A stretch of DNA of 64,000 nt, taken from NCBI RefSeq assembly GCF_013167955.1, contig NZ_BLWF01000002.1, positions 124,001 through 188,000 of the forward strand, written 5' to 3'. A program made the translations under genes and the position numbers. Under the pieces are notes generated by a model. It searched no databases. It was not told the origin of the DNA and was given only the letters and a program-made list of their open reading frames with translations. Below, one piece after another: positions 17,475-25,795 of this stretch (positions within the stretch are counted from its first letter, which is position 1; each line of letters opens with the position of its first letter). Origin of the DNA: Thermanaeromonas sp. C210. Its GTDB lineage: Bacteria > Bacillota > DSM-521 > Neomoorellales > Neomoorellaceae.

Positions 17475-18590
17475 CTACTCGATAAAGCGTTGTCCTTTAT
17501 AATTAATCTCTCTAATCTTGGCTTCGGCCATTTTAACTACGTTGTCGGGAAGAGGGGCATAAAACATCTCCCGGGCATATTGCTGACCCTCATGGAGGGC
17601 CCACCACAAAAACTCGGCCAGGGCTTCGCCCCTCCTTTTATTCTGCTGGTCCCGATAGACCAGCAGGTAAGTATACCCTGCAATGGGATAGGAGCCCTCC
17701 CCTGGGGCATCGGTGAGGGAAACCCGCATATCTTCCGGCATGTGGGCAGCCGCACCGGCTGCCGCCGCCGTAGTGGCCTTCAGGGTGGGTTCCACAAACC
17801 TGCCGGCTCTGTTTTGAATTAAGGCCCGGGGGAGGCCATTCTGGGCGGCATAGGCCATCTCCACATACCCGATGGAGCCAGGAATCTGTTTAATCGTACC
17901 TGACACTCCCTCATTGCCCTTGCCGCCGATGCCTGTGGGCCACTCCACCGCAGTACCGGTACCAACCCTTTCTGCCCACACAGGGCTAACCTTGCTCAAG
18001 TAATCGGTGAAAATATTCGTAGTACCGCTGCCGTCGGAGCGGTGAACGACCGCAATATCCAGATCGGGCAGGTTAAGGTCGGGATTGAGGGAAACAAGCC
18101 GCTCGTCGCGCCACTTAGTGATGTTGCCCAAGAAAATATCAGCCAGCACCTGCGGGCTTAATTTCAGACCCTTGTCCACCCCAGGAAGGTTGTAGGTAAT
18201 GGCTACGGCCCCTGCTACGGAAGGAATATGGAAAATCGGGCTCCGGGCCTGGGAGAGTTGCTCATCCTTCATAGGTGCATCGCTACCGGCAAAGTCTACC
18301 GTTCCCTTTAATATATTATTGATACCGCCGCTACTGCCTATGGACTGATAATCGATATTTACGTTGGGGTTGAGCTTCCTGTATTCCTCAATCCATTTGC
18401 TGTAAAGGGGATAAGGGAAAGAAGCCCCCACCCCGATAAGGTACGCAGCAGGTTTTCCGCCGTGCTCATTCCGGCGGGCCTCGCCCCGGGGGCCGCAGGC
18501 CACCGCAATCAATAGGAGCCCCGCCACCAGGATACCCAAGATAACCGTCACCCGTCGAGCCAAACTCCGGCCCGCCTTTCCACGGTTCAT
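17475..18590 (-). CDS. pstS: Phosphate-binding lipoprotein PstS
   Basis: Extracellular phosphate receptor of the PstSCAB importer. A lipobox IAVACG follows the membrane anchor VILGILVAGLLL. Phosphate-binding blocks are visible: GASFPYPLYSKW, SIGSSGGINNILKG, DFAGSDAPMK and VVHRSDGSGTTNIFTDYL. The open frame begins at a GTG at 18620, but the ATG at 18590 (MNRGKAGRS) has GGGGGAAGG upstream and gives 371 residues. First gene of the pst operon, driven by the Pho box promoter directly upstream. Confidence 0.94.
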   Translation of the reverse strand: MNRGKAGRSLARRVTVILGILVAGLLLIAVACGPRGEARRNEHGGKPAAYLIGVGASFPYPLYSKWIEEYRKLNPNVNIDYQSIGSSGGINNILKGTVDFAGSDAPMKDEQLSQARSPIFHIPSVAGAVAITYNLPGVDKGLKLSPQVLADIFLGNITKWRDERLVSLNPDLNLPDLDIAVVHRSDGSGTTNIFTDYLSKVSPVWAERVGTGTAVEWPTGIGGKGNEGVSGTIKQIPGSIGYVEMAYAAQNGLPRALIQNRAGRFVEPTLKATTAAAAGAAAHMPEDMRVSLTDAPGEGSYPIAGYTYLLVYRDQQNKRRGEALAEFLWWALHEGQQYAREMFYAPLPDNVVKMAEAKIREINYKGQRFIE

Positions 18591-18650
18591 CTCTGCTCTT
18601 ACCCTTCCCCCTGTTTTCACTTGCAGCGGGTTATAGACTACCCCTTAAAA

Positions 18651-18704
18651 ATTATATAATCCTTCTGTTAACTATCCATTAGGTGCAGGTTAATGTTTCG
18701 TTAA
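18651..18704 (-). promoter_or_regulatory. Pho box and -10 element of the pst operon
   Basis: On the minus strand four hexamers similar to TTAACA start exactly 11 bp apart: TTAACG (18699-18704), TTAACC (18688-18693), CTAATG (18677-18682) and TTAACA (18666-18671). A TATAAT -10 (18651-18656) follows after 9 bp. This matches the PhoP-binding architecture of Gram-positive Pho promoters, where repeats at 11-bp pitch replace the -35 box. Phosphate-starvation control of pstSCAB is therefore likely. Confidence 0.85.
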
Positions 18705-18872
18705 CAGCAGGGTTATACCTGGCTACGGGCCACCTTAACCCCCCAAATATCCCGACACGGAGCAATCCTTACGCCCTAAAGGAGACTGCCAGCCGGCCCG
18801 GCCGGGGATTGGTCCTATCTTGCTTTCCCCCGGGTAAAGGTGTAGCATATTGGCTGTCTGGAGGTGGAAAAG

Positions 18873-20078
18873 GTGAAGGTGTTGCGCCTGACTCCTCAAA
18901 CCAGCCTGGATCTCTTGCCCGATTATCTCTGGGATGGTGAAAGTCCGGCGCTTAGTTCCCGGATGGTAGTCTGCCTCCGGCAGGGCCGTATAGACCGGGT
19001 GGTACCCCGAGCTTCCTATAGCCCTGACGGTTCCCAGCAGTTATATCTCCCTCATTTAACCCTCTTGCCCGGCCTCGTCGACGCCCACGTACATCTAGCC
19101 CTGGACGGCCTTGACTTTAAAGCCGCTGTGGCCCGCTGGCAGGACCCTGAGGCCATGATCCATTGCATCAAAAAAGAACTGGAAGCCAACCTGGAGCACG
19201 GAATTCTGGCCATCAGGGACGGCGGTGACGCATCCGGCTGGAACCTCTGGGCGCGGGACCGTGCACCTCATGAGGGGCCGGTACCCCGTATCGTGGCTAC
19301 GGGCCGGGCGGTTCACAAGAAGGGGTTCTACGGATCCTTCCTCGGCCCTCCCCTAACACCCCCCTTCGACTGGCAGCGCACAGTGAAGGACCTGGCGGCA
19401 GGCGGGAGTGATCAAATAAAAGTAATAGTTTCCGGACTGGTTACCTTTAAGAATTGGGGCGAGGTCGGCCCTGTGCAGTTCGATTTTAACGAGCTCCGGC
19501 TCCTGGTGGAGGCGGCCCATGGGCGGGGTCTTAAGGTCATGGCCCATGCCAATTCCGATGGGGCTGTGCGGCAGGCCGTCGAGGCCGGGGTAGATTCCGT
19601 GGAACACGGATATTTTGTGTCCGACGAAACCCTGCATAAAATGGCCGAGCGGGGCACCTACTGGGCCCCTACTGTAGCAGCCGTGGCCAACCGGCTCCAA
19701 GTGGCCAAGGCCCGGGAGTACAACCCCAGGGAACAGGATATCATCAGGCGCACCGTAGAACTACAGCTAAAAAAAATAGCCCACGCCCATAAAACGGGCG
19801 TGAGGCTCATTGTGGGAACCGATGCCGGTGCGCCGGGGGTCTATCATGGCCGGAGCTACGGAGATGAGCTGTCCTTTTTCCTTGCCGCCGGAATCCCGTC
19901 CCGGGCCGTCCTCCGGGCCGCTACCAGCATAGGAGCCGGTGCGCTGGGTTTGGAATCCGAACTGGGCAGCATTACGCCGGGTAAGCTGCCCTATCTCATC
20001 GCCATCGCTGGCAACCCCCTGGAAGATCTCTCTGCTTTGCAGCGCTTGGAGGTCGTCATCATCCCAGAAAAGGGCTAA
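18873..20078 (+). CDS. Metal-dependent amidohydrolase (imidazolonepropionase-like)
   Basis: TIM-barrel amidohydrolase, 401 residues. Metal-ligand motifs appear in order: GLVDAHVHLAL (HxH after beta-1), IKVIVSG with a Lys near the second site, KVMAHANS, SVEHGYFVSD and the Asp in LIVGTDAGAPGV, as in the imidazolonepropionase/prolidase-like group. The GTG at 18873 lies eight bases after GGAGG (an upstream GTG at 18864 overlaps that site). Substrate unknown; candidates are cyclic amides or amino-acid derivatives. Convergent with lgt, the two stops overlapping by 3-4 bp. Confidence 0.8.
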   Translation: MKVLRLTPQTSLDLLPDYLWDGESPALSSRMVVCLRQGRIDRVVPRASYSPDGSQQLYLPHLTLLPGLVDAHVHLALDGLDFKAAVARWQDPEAMIHCIKKELEANLEHGILAIRDGGDASGWNLWARDRAPHEGPVPRIVATGRAVHKKGFYGSFLGPPLTPPFDWQRTVKDLAAGGSDQIKVIVSGLVTFKNWGEVGPVQFDFNELRLLVEAAHGRGLKVMAHANSDGAVRQAVEAGVDSVEHGYFVSDETLHKMAERGTYWAPTVAAVANRLQVAKAREYNPREQDIIRRTVELQLKKIAHAHKTGVRLIVGTDAGAPGVYHGRSYGDELSFFLAAGIPSRAVLRAATSIGAGALGLESELGSITPGKLPYLIAIAGNPLEDLSALQRLEVVIIPEKG

Positions 20079-20884
20079 GGCTTGGGCCGGGGAAAGAGGG
20101 TTAGGCGGTAAGATCCTCCGCGTGAAGGGCCTTTAAGCCGGGCTTTACGCATAAAGTAATAGGCCAGGAGCATGATCAGAGGTGTGGTTAGCTGAGCCAG
20201 GGTAAAGAAGCCGAGCCCCCAGTGGGGTACCACATATCCCCACGCCTCGAGGGGATTTTCCCGCACCGTTTCCTCTATCAACCCGCGCAGGAGCTGATGG
20301 TAAAAAATAAACGACCAGAACTGGTATCCCGACGGAGGGTCCTTCCGCTCAAGGTAAAAATACCGCAACAACAATACCAGCCCGATAAGGGTACCTATGG
20401 GCTGAGCCGGCCAACGCCCAAACCAGAAATCGGTAGGTCGGCCCAGGACTTCCTGGTTGAAAACGTTGGCAATGCGTATCATAGCATAGCCCAGGGCCAG
20501 GCCCGGAACTGCTAGGTCGGCCAGCACGTTAAATTCCTTCTTATGAAGACGGACGTACCACCACCCGGCCAGAACACCCCCCAGGAGTCCTCCGTGCCAG
20601 GCCAGGCCGCCTTCGTAAATCTTTAACACTTGCACGGGCTCGCGCACGAACCACTCCGGGTAGTTGGCCAGCACAAACAGCAGCCGCGCCCCGGCCACGC
20701 CGGCCACCACCACGATCATGGCCAGGTTCAGGAGGAAATCCTCCGCTACCCCCCTCCGCAGACCCTCCCGGTAGAGGTACCACGCCCCTAACAGGAAGGA
20801 TATGGCCATAAAAATACCGTACCATCGCACCGCTAAAGGCCCAATATGAAAGGCAACCGGGTTAAGGTCGAGCAGCAAATACAT
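20075..20884 (-). CDS. lgt: Prolipoprotein diacylglyceryl transferase
   Basis: Membrane enzyme that transfers diacylglycerol to the lipobox cysteine of prolipoproteins, such as the PstS and GerM lipoproteins here. The 269 residues have about seven membrane spans. The Lgt signature is visible as GGLAWHGGLLGGVLAGWWYV and GNVFNQEVLGRPTD-type sequence (IANVFNQEVLGRPTDFWFG). The ATG at 20884 lies very close to GGGGAGG; the TTG two codons later has better spacing, so the true start may be there. Confidence 0.93.
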   Translation of the reverse strand: MYLLLDLNPVAFHIGPLAVRWYGIFMAISFLLGAWYLYREGLRRGVAEDFLLNLAMIVVVAGVAGARLLFVLANYPEWFVREPVQVLKIYEGGLAWHGGLLGGVLAGWWYVRLHKKEFNVLADLAVPGLALGYAMIRIANVFNQEVLGRPTDFWFGRWPAQPIGTLIGLVLLLRYFYLERKDPPSGYQFWSFIFYHQLLRGLIEETVRENPLEAWGYVVPHWGLGFFTLAQLTTPLIMLLAYYFMRKARLKGPSRGGSYRLTLFPRPKP

Positions 20885-21096
20885 TCCTCCCCATCGTAAT
20901 GTGTTTTTCTATCCCGTATTCTTTCAACTTTACTTCCTTTAAAACCTCCCCGGACCGTGCCGGCATGATGAATTTTCAGGGTCGGTTGTAAAGGATTTAC
21001 TTGCCCGGTGTCGAATCTAGCACCGTTGAAGTGAAACAACCCCTATCCTTTCAGGGAAGGTCGAAAAAGCCAGGCAATTATCCGGAGGTGTTCCCC

Positions 21097-21897
21097 TTGG
21101 ATGTAATGGTTTTCCTCGGTATGGCCATCGGTTTCGGCTGCCTGCTGCTAGCCTTTGCCTTGGAAGGAGGTGAAATGGTTGCCCTTCTGGGAGTATCTCC
21201 CTTCCTCATAGTCATCGGTGGGACGGTAGGCGCCACCATGATAGGGCTCTCCGCGGACGAACTGCGGTCCATCCCCGGTCTGCTGAAGGTAGCCCTCACC
21301 AACAGGAGATATCATCTCCGGGAAACCATCGACCTCTTGGCTAACTATGCCATGATAGCCCGCAAAGAGGGCCTGGCCGGCCTAGAGAAAGAGTTAAGCG
21401 ACATCAAGGATAACTTCCTGCGGACCGCCCTCCAGCTGGTGGCGGATGCCACGGACCCCGAGCAAACCCGCCTCACCTTGGAACAATATATTTATGCCAC
21501 TTCCGAACGCCATGCTGCCGGCATAAGAATCTTTGAAGCAGCGGGTGGCTACGCACCCACTATGGGCATTATAGGAACGGTCATGGGACTCATTCACGTA
21601 CTGAGCAACATTAGCTCGCCCGACCAACTCGGGCCGTCCATAGCCTTGGCCTTCGTAGCCACCCTCTACGGCGTCGTGACCGCTAACCTCATATGGCTGC
21701 CCCTGGCTACCAAGCTCAAAAACAAGTCGGAAAAGGAACGCCTTTACCAGGAATTAATCCTGGAAGGGGCTCTGGCCATTCAGGCCGGCAAAAGTCCAAC
21801 GCTGTTGCGGAGTACCCTTCTAGCCTTTGTGCCTCCGTCCCAGCAACAGGAGTTCGACCGCTCGACGGAGAAGGGAGGGAGGAGCAAAGGTGCTTAA
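21097..21897 (+). CDS. motA: Flagellar motor stator protein MotA
   Basis: Proton- or sodium-channel subunit of the flagellar stator. A TTG at 21097 sits eight bases behind GGAGG and gives 266 residues (LDVMVFLGMAIGFGCLLLAF), rather than the longer frame from 21001. Four membrane spans are seen, two near the N-terminus and two in the conserved block GGYAPTMGIIGTVMGLIHVL and ALAFVATLYGVVTANLIWLP. The cytoplasmic loop with RKEGLAGLEKELSDI is typical. Overlaps motB by 8 bp. Confidence 0.93.
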   Translation: MDVMVFLGMAIGFGCLLLAFALEGGEMVALLGVSPFLIVIGGTVGATMIGLSADELRSIPGLLKVALTNRRYHLRETIDLLANYAMIARKEGLAGLEKELSDIKDNFLRTALQLVADATDPEQTRLTLEQYIYATSERHAAGIRIFEAAGGYAPTMGIIGTVMGLIHVLSNISSPDQLGPSIALAFVATLYGVVTANLIWLPLATKLKNKSEKERLYQELILEGALAIQAGKSPTLLRSTLLAFVPPSQQQEFDRSTEKGGRSKGA

Positions 21898-22642
21898 GAG
21901 GGGCAGGGAAGAAAACCACGATAATAAAGAGCGCTGGCTTCTGACTTATGCAGATCTCATCACCCTTCTCATGATCTTTTTTGTAGTCATGTACGCCATC
22001 AGCGACACCAACATGAAAAAGTTAAGCGCCCTGGCCCAATCCCTCAGCCAGGCTTTGACCGGGACACCAGGCGGCCTTTTCACCGAAGCGGGGCCCAGCA
22101 TGATTCCCGGCCTCTCCGGCGGTCCCGCCCTGCCGCAGGCCGCAAGTGAAGGCCAGGAAAGCTCCCCCCTGGATCAGATATACACCCAACTTAACGAATA
22201 CATAGCAGCTTCCGGCCTCCAGCAGGAGATCATCCTGACAAAAGAAGAGAGGGGCCTGGTGGTGGGCATGGTCGAAACCGTTCTTTTCCCTAGAGGTTCG
22301 GACCAGCTCACACCCCGGGCCCGGGAAATAATCACCAGGGTCGGCAAAATGCTGGCTCCCCTGCCCAACTACCTCCGCATTGAAGGCCACACCGACAATC
22401 TGCCCATTCAGACCGAGCGCTTCCCATCCAATTGGGAATTGGCATCTGCGCGGGCTCTGAACGTCCTGCACGTTCTAATAACCGAGGCCGGCATAAGCCC
22501 TGAGCGGCTTTCGGCTACCAGTTACGGTGAATATCGTCCCCTGGTCCCCAACGATACTGAAGAGAACATGGCCCGGAACCGCCGGGTGGATATAGTCGTG
22601 CTAAAGGAAACCTTCAACGTCGTGGAGCCGCACCTTGAATAG
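21890..22642 (+). CDS. motB: Flagellar motor stator protein MotB
   Basis: Stator partner of MotA. The GTG at 21890 follows GGAGG and overlaps the motA end, giving 250 residues. A single membrane helix WLLTYADLITLLMIFFVVMY carries the essential plug-side Asp (YAD). The C-terminal OmpA-like peptidoglycan-binding domain shows RIEGHTDNLPIQTERFPSNW and MARNRRVDIVVL. No other flagellar genes lie in the window. Confidence 0.93.
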   Translation: MLKRGREENHDNKERWLLTYADLITLLMIFFVVMYAISDTNMKKLSALAQSLSQALTGTPGGLFTEAGPSMIPGLSGGPALPQAASEGQESSPLDQIYTQLNEYIAASGLQQEIILTKEERGLVVGMVETVLFPRGSDQLTPRAREIITRVGKMLAPLPNYLRIEGHTDNLPIQTERFPSNWELASARALNVLHVLITEAGISPERLSATSYGEYRPLVPNDTEENMARNRRVDIVVLKETFNVVEPHLE

Positions 22643-22683
22643 AAACCGGCGGCCGGCTCACCCGGGATATAGGGAGCCCCCCA

Positions 22684-23124
22684 TCAGGGCGCCGGCTCCA
22701 CCGGACTGCGGCGCCCGTTAATCTCATAGCAATACGATATGGGCGCAGCCTTCTTCACCGTGTTAACCATGGCGCAGTATTTACCCAGAGAAAGTTCGAT
22801 GGCATGTTTCACCTGCTCTTCCGCCAAATCAGGCCCGGTCAAGCGGTAAATTAATGTAGCAGAGGTGAAAACCCGCGGATGTTCGTCAGCCCGTTCGGCT
22901 TCCACATCCACCGCGAAAGATTCTACTTTAACCCTCTTCTTGCCCAGGATGGATAACACGTCGAGGGCCGTACACCCGGCCATACCCATCAAGAAAACTT
23001 CTGAGGGACGGGCGCCTTCATTACGGCCGCCGTGTTCCGGCGCCGCGTCCATAGTTACTTCCTGCCCGGACTCTCCTTGCCCCACCAGCCGCATTCCGCC
23101 CTGCCAGGAGACCGTAACGCGCAT
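22684..23124 (-). CDS. OsmC family protein
   Basis: OsmC/Ohr-fold thiol peroxidase-like protein of 146 residues. The two reactive cysteines are present in MAGCTALDVLSILGK and SLGKYCAMVNTVKK. The open frame is longer, but the ATG at 23124 with GAGGTG upstream gives the usual length (MRVTVSWQGGMRL). It follows the aminomutase gene by 67 bp on the same strand. OsmC proteins are often osmotically or oxidatively induced; here co-transcription behind a c-di-AMP riboswitch fits an osmostress role. Confidence 0.88.
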   Translation of the reverse strand: MRVTVSWQGGMRLVGQGESGQEVTMDAAPEHGGRNEGARPSEVFLMGMAGCTALDVLSILGKKRVKVESFAVDVEAERADEHPRVFTSATLIYRLTGPDLAEEQVKHAIELSLGKYCAMVNTVKKAAPISYCYEINGRRSPVEPAP

Positions 23125-23191
23125 CCTATTTCCCACCTCATTTTGGTTATTTTCGCTATCATTATACTCCCGGCCGAAAACAAAGGCAAGG

Positions 23192-24463
23192 TTACGGTGA
23201 GGAATGACCGCCCAGATCCGGGTAAAACAGGTAGCGCCGCTCCCAGGTGCGCAAGACGACCTGACCTTCTCCCCGGGCCACCACGTACTGGGGTAGTACC
23301 GGCGTCTTCCCGTAGCCGTTGGGCGCATTAATGATATAGGTGGGAACGGCTAACCCGGAAGTATAGCCGCGCAGTTGTTCCATAATCTCTATTCCTTCTT
23401 TTATAGACGTTATAAAATGGGTGGTACCCCTCACGGGCTTAGCGTGGAATAAATAGTAGGGCCGAACCCGGATTTTCAAAAGCTCCTGGTTGAGCTTGCG
23501 CATGATAAAGGGATGATCGTTTACCCCCCGCAGCAGCACCGCCTGGTTGCCCAGTACCACACCCGCCTGGACCAGCCTGTCGCAGGCTTCTTTAGCCTCT
23601 TCGGTAATCTCCCGCGGGTGATTAAACTGGGTGTTGAGATAAAGGGGCGGATGCTTGGCTAGTACGGCGCACAGTTCGGCCGTAATACGCTGGGGCAGCG
23701 TCACCGGCACCCTGGTACCAAGCCTCTTGATTTCCACATGGGGGATACGATCAAGTTCCGTCAGAAGCCAATCCAGCACCCGGTCGCTTAACATCAAGGC
23801 GTCTCCACCGGTAATGAGTACATCCCTGATTTCGGGATTGGCCCGAATGTACTCCAGGGCCTGTTCCAGCTCCTGCCGGCTACGGGCCTTGTCAACTTCG
23901 CCGATATTGCGCCGGCGCTGGCAGTGGCGGCAGTACATAGCGCACTGGTTGGTCACATTAATGATCAGGCGGTCGGGATAGCGCCGGGTAATACAGGGAG
24001 CCGGCGAAGTAAGCTCTTCCGCCATGGGGTCGGGAATGCCGAGTTTATCTTCCAATTCCATACGGCAGGGCAGGGCCTGCCTTCTCACGGCGCAATCAGG
24101 AGTATCCGACATGAGACTCAGGTAATAGGGGGAAACCGCCCAGCGGTAAACCTTCTGCACGGCCTCTATATCTTCTGCTTCCTTCGCCGTCAGGGGAATA
24201 AGGTCCCGTAGGACTTTTACGTCCGTAATGCGGTGTTGCAGCTGCCAGCGCCAGTCCTGCCATTCCTTTTCCGTAACCCCGAAATAGGCCATAATCTTTT
24301 GCCGGCGGGCGGCTATCTCCTCTTTTGCCTCGCGACCCGAGGGAAGGGTTTCTTTGGCTTCTAGGTATTCTTTTATCCGCTCCTTCAACTCGGCGGCCCG
24401 TCTTAAAGCGATTGCCCTCTTCTCCTCTTCGTTCCACTCCTGCCGGGTGAAATCAATGCTCAT
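23192..24463 (-). CDS. eam: Glutamate 2,3-aminomutase (radical SAM, PLP)
   Basis: Radical-SAM aminomutase of the KamA family, 423 residues. The Fe-S motif CAMYCRHC places cysteines at 174, 178 and 181; the PLP lysine lies in APNGYGKTPVLP (Lys386). In lysine 2,3-aminomutase two aspartates bind the substrate side chain; here those positions are Lys342 (FHAKPVRG) and Asn379 (IINAPNG), the pair described for Clostridium glutamate 2,3-aminomutase. The likely reaction is L-glutamate to beta-glutamate, a compatible solute. ATG start at 24463. Preceded by a c-di-AMP riboswitch and terminator, followed by osmC. The substrate is inferred from two residues plus context. Confidence 0.85.
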   Translation of the reverse strand: MSIDFTRQEWNEEEKRAIALRRAAELKERIKEYLEAKETLPSGREAKEEIAARRQKIMAYFGVTEKEWQDWRWQLQHRITDVKVLRDLIPLTAKEAEDIEAVQKVYRWAVSPYYLSLMSDTPDCAVRRQALPCRMELEDKLGIPDPMAEELTSPAPCITRRYPDRLIINVTNQCAMYCRHCQRRRNIGEVDKARSRQELEQALEYIRANPEIRDVLITGGDALMLSDRVLDWLLTELDRIPHVEIKRLGTRVPVTLPQRITAELCAVLAKHPPLYLNTQFNHPREITEEAKEACDRLVQAGVVLGNQAVLLRGVNDHPFIMRKLNQELLKIRVRPYYLFHAKPVRGTTHFITSIKEGIEIMEQLRGYTSGLAVPTYIINAPNGYGKTPVLPQYVVARGEGQVVLRTWERRYLFYPDLGGHSSP

Positions 24464-24498
24464 GGTTTATCCCCCCTTTAAGGTTAAAGTAAAGTAAA

Positions 24499-24525
24499 CA
24501 AAAAACCCCGTCTGACCCGGGGTTT
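24499..24525 (-). terminator. Intrinsic terminator of the c-di-AMP riboswitch
   Basis: On the minus strand AAACCCCG and CGGGGTTT pair around GGTCAGA-type loop sequence, followed by a run of T. It lies between the aptamer and the aminomutase start, the expected place for a transcription-OFF expression platform. Confidence 0.85.
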
Positions 24526-24579
24526 GGAGTATACTTCGCCGCCCTCAAAAGGGCACAATAATCCTTCTTGCTTTCGCAC

Positions 24580-24705
24580 TTTCCACGCTTACGAGGTTAG
24601 CTGACGGGTTCGGGTCGAAAGCTAACCCTACCTGTATCCGTCCGGTATACAGGATTCACCCCGAAGTTTGGTTCCCCCGCTCCCCTACGGATTCAGCGTT
24701 CCCTT
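24580..24705 (-). promoter_or_regulatory. c-di-AMP riboswitch (ydaO-yuaA class)
   Basis: On the minus strand the conserved pieces of the ydaO aptamer occur in order: CGCTGAATCC, AGCGGGGGAACCA, GGGGTGAATCC, then GGTAGGGTTAGC, ACCCGAACCCGTCAGC and TAACCTCGTAAGCGT. The first and last pieces form the closing stem (ACGCT/AGCGT). A terminator follows before the aminomutase gene. In this class c-di-AMP binding stops transcription, so expression should rise when c-di-AMP falls, as after hyperosmotic shock. A TATAAT-like -10 (24712-24717) lies just upstream. Confidence 0.9.
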
Positions 24706-24812
24706 TATTCAATTATAAGTGTTTCACTCTATTTTATTATAAAATAAGCCCCGCCCGAAGGCAATGTAAATTTTTAGACCGCCGGGGGCCCTTTTACCCT
24801 CTACCGGAAGGG

Positions 24813-24977
24813 ATGTTTATTGCAACTAAGCTCACTCCTGCCATCCGCCTCACCAACCTGGGTATTCGGCAGGTACCCCAGGACATTATCGAGGCGGCCG
24901 GGGCTTTTGGTTCCACCAGTAGACAGCTTGTGACTAAGGTGCAACTTCCCATGGCCTTGCCGACCGTAATCCTTTGC
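24813..24977 (+). pseudogene. Fragment of a glycine-betaine/proline ABC permease (OpuAB/ProW-like)
   Basis: About 45 codons read [20 protein letters not shown], then [22 protein letters not shown], which is the conserved cytoplasmic coupling segment of ProW/OpuAB permeases. Upstream and downstream sequence does not continue the family: the N-terminal spans and the rest of the permease are missing, and the frame runs into unrelated sequence. No binding protein or ATPase gene remains. It is a remnant of an osmoprotectant importer beside the osmostress operon. Confidence 0.75.
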
Positions 24978-25017
24978 CGAGGATATGGGCAAAGGGGAAA
25001 AAATAGGTTTAATATAA

Positions 25018-25043
25018 TTATATAGACGCTTAATATAGACGCT
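25018..25043. repeat. Tandem 12-bp repeat
   Basis: TATAGACGCTTA occurs twice with one base between copies, directly after the permease fragment. Function unknown; perhaps a scar of rearrangement. Confidence 0.5.
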
Positions 25044-25229
25044 TACAAAAAACCTGGGCGAAGGCGTGTCGCCGGGTAAAGGGAATGCCGGCCGCCGCGG
25101 CATGGCCCGGATGGGGGAAAACCGCCACCGGCGGGCAGGGGGCAGCGGTGCGGGGGCCGGGGTGCGACGCGTACCCGGCGAGGAGAGCCCGCCAGAAATA
25201 CCTTAATGGGAAGGGGGAAGAACTGAAGT

Positions 25230-25790
25230 ATGACGGAAACTAAATTAGGGGGAACCAGGCTGGCCTTGCTCCAGGGCGATATCACCGTACAGGATACCGA
25301 AGCAATCGTTAACGCCGCCAACGAAGGCCTTTGGGGAGGCGGGGGCGTGGACGGCGCCGTCCACCGCGCAGGAGGGCCCGTCATCGCCGAAGAGTGCCGC
25401 CGCATCCGGGAGGAAAAAGGCGGGTGCCCCACGGGACAAGCCGTGATAACTTCCGGGGGCAACCTGAAGGCCCGCTACGTGATCCATACCGTGGGCCCCG
25501 TCTGGTCGGGAGGGGCCAAGGGGGAGGACGAACTCCTGGCCAGCGCTTACCGCAACAGCCTGGATCTGGCACGGGAGCGCGGCATTAAGACTTTAGCCTT
25601 CCCCTCTATCAGCACCGGAGCCTATCGCTTCCCGTTGGAAAGGGCCGCCCGGATTGCCCTCCGCACGGTCACTTCTTACCTCCAAGAACACCCCGGGACC
25701 TTCGAAGAGGTGCGCTTCGTTTTATTCTCTCCTTCCATACTGGAGGCCTACGAAAAGGCCCTTAAGGATTTGCTGGGCGAAGGCCCGTGA
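25230..25790 (+). CDS. Macrodomain protein, O-acetyl-ADP-ribose deacetylase type
   Basis: 186-residue stand-alone macrodomain (MacroD/YmdB-like). ADP-ribose-binding motifs: QGDITVQDTEAIVNAANEGL, the GGGGVDGAVHRAGG loop with its catalytic-type Asp, and FPSISTGAYRFP. The family removes acetyl or ADP-ribosyl groups from ADP-ribose esters. ATG start at 25230 with GGGGGAAG upstream. Stands alone on the plus strand and converges on the glycosyltransferase gene. Confidence 0.9.
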   Translation: MTETKLGGTRLALLQGDITVQDTEAIVNAANEGLWGGGGVDGAVHRAGGPVIAEECRRIREEKGGCPTGQAVITSGGNLKARYVIHTVGPVWSGGAKGEDELLASAYRNSLDLARERGIKTLAFPSISTGAYRFPLERAARIALRTVTSYLQEHPGTFEEVRFVLFSPSILEAYEKALKDLLGEGP

Positions 25791-25795
25791 GGGCC

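Noticed and set aside
25230-25790. Macrodomain gene as part of the ATPase-PglZ system
   Set aside because: It is on the opposite strand and separated by the glycosyltransferase gene; no evidence of linkage.
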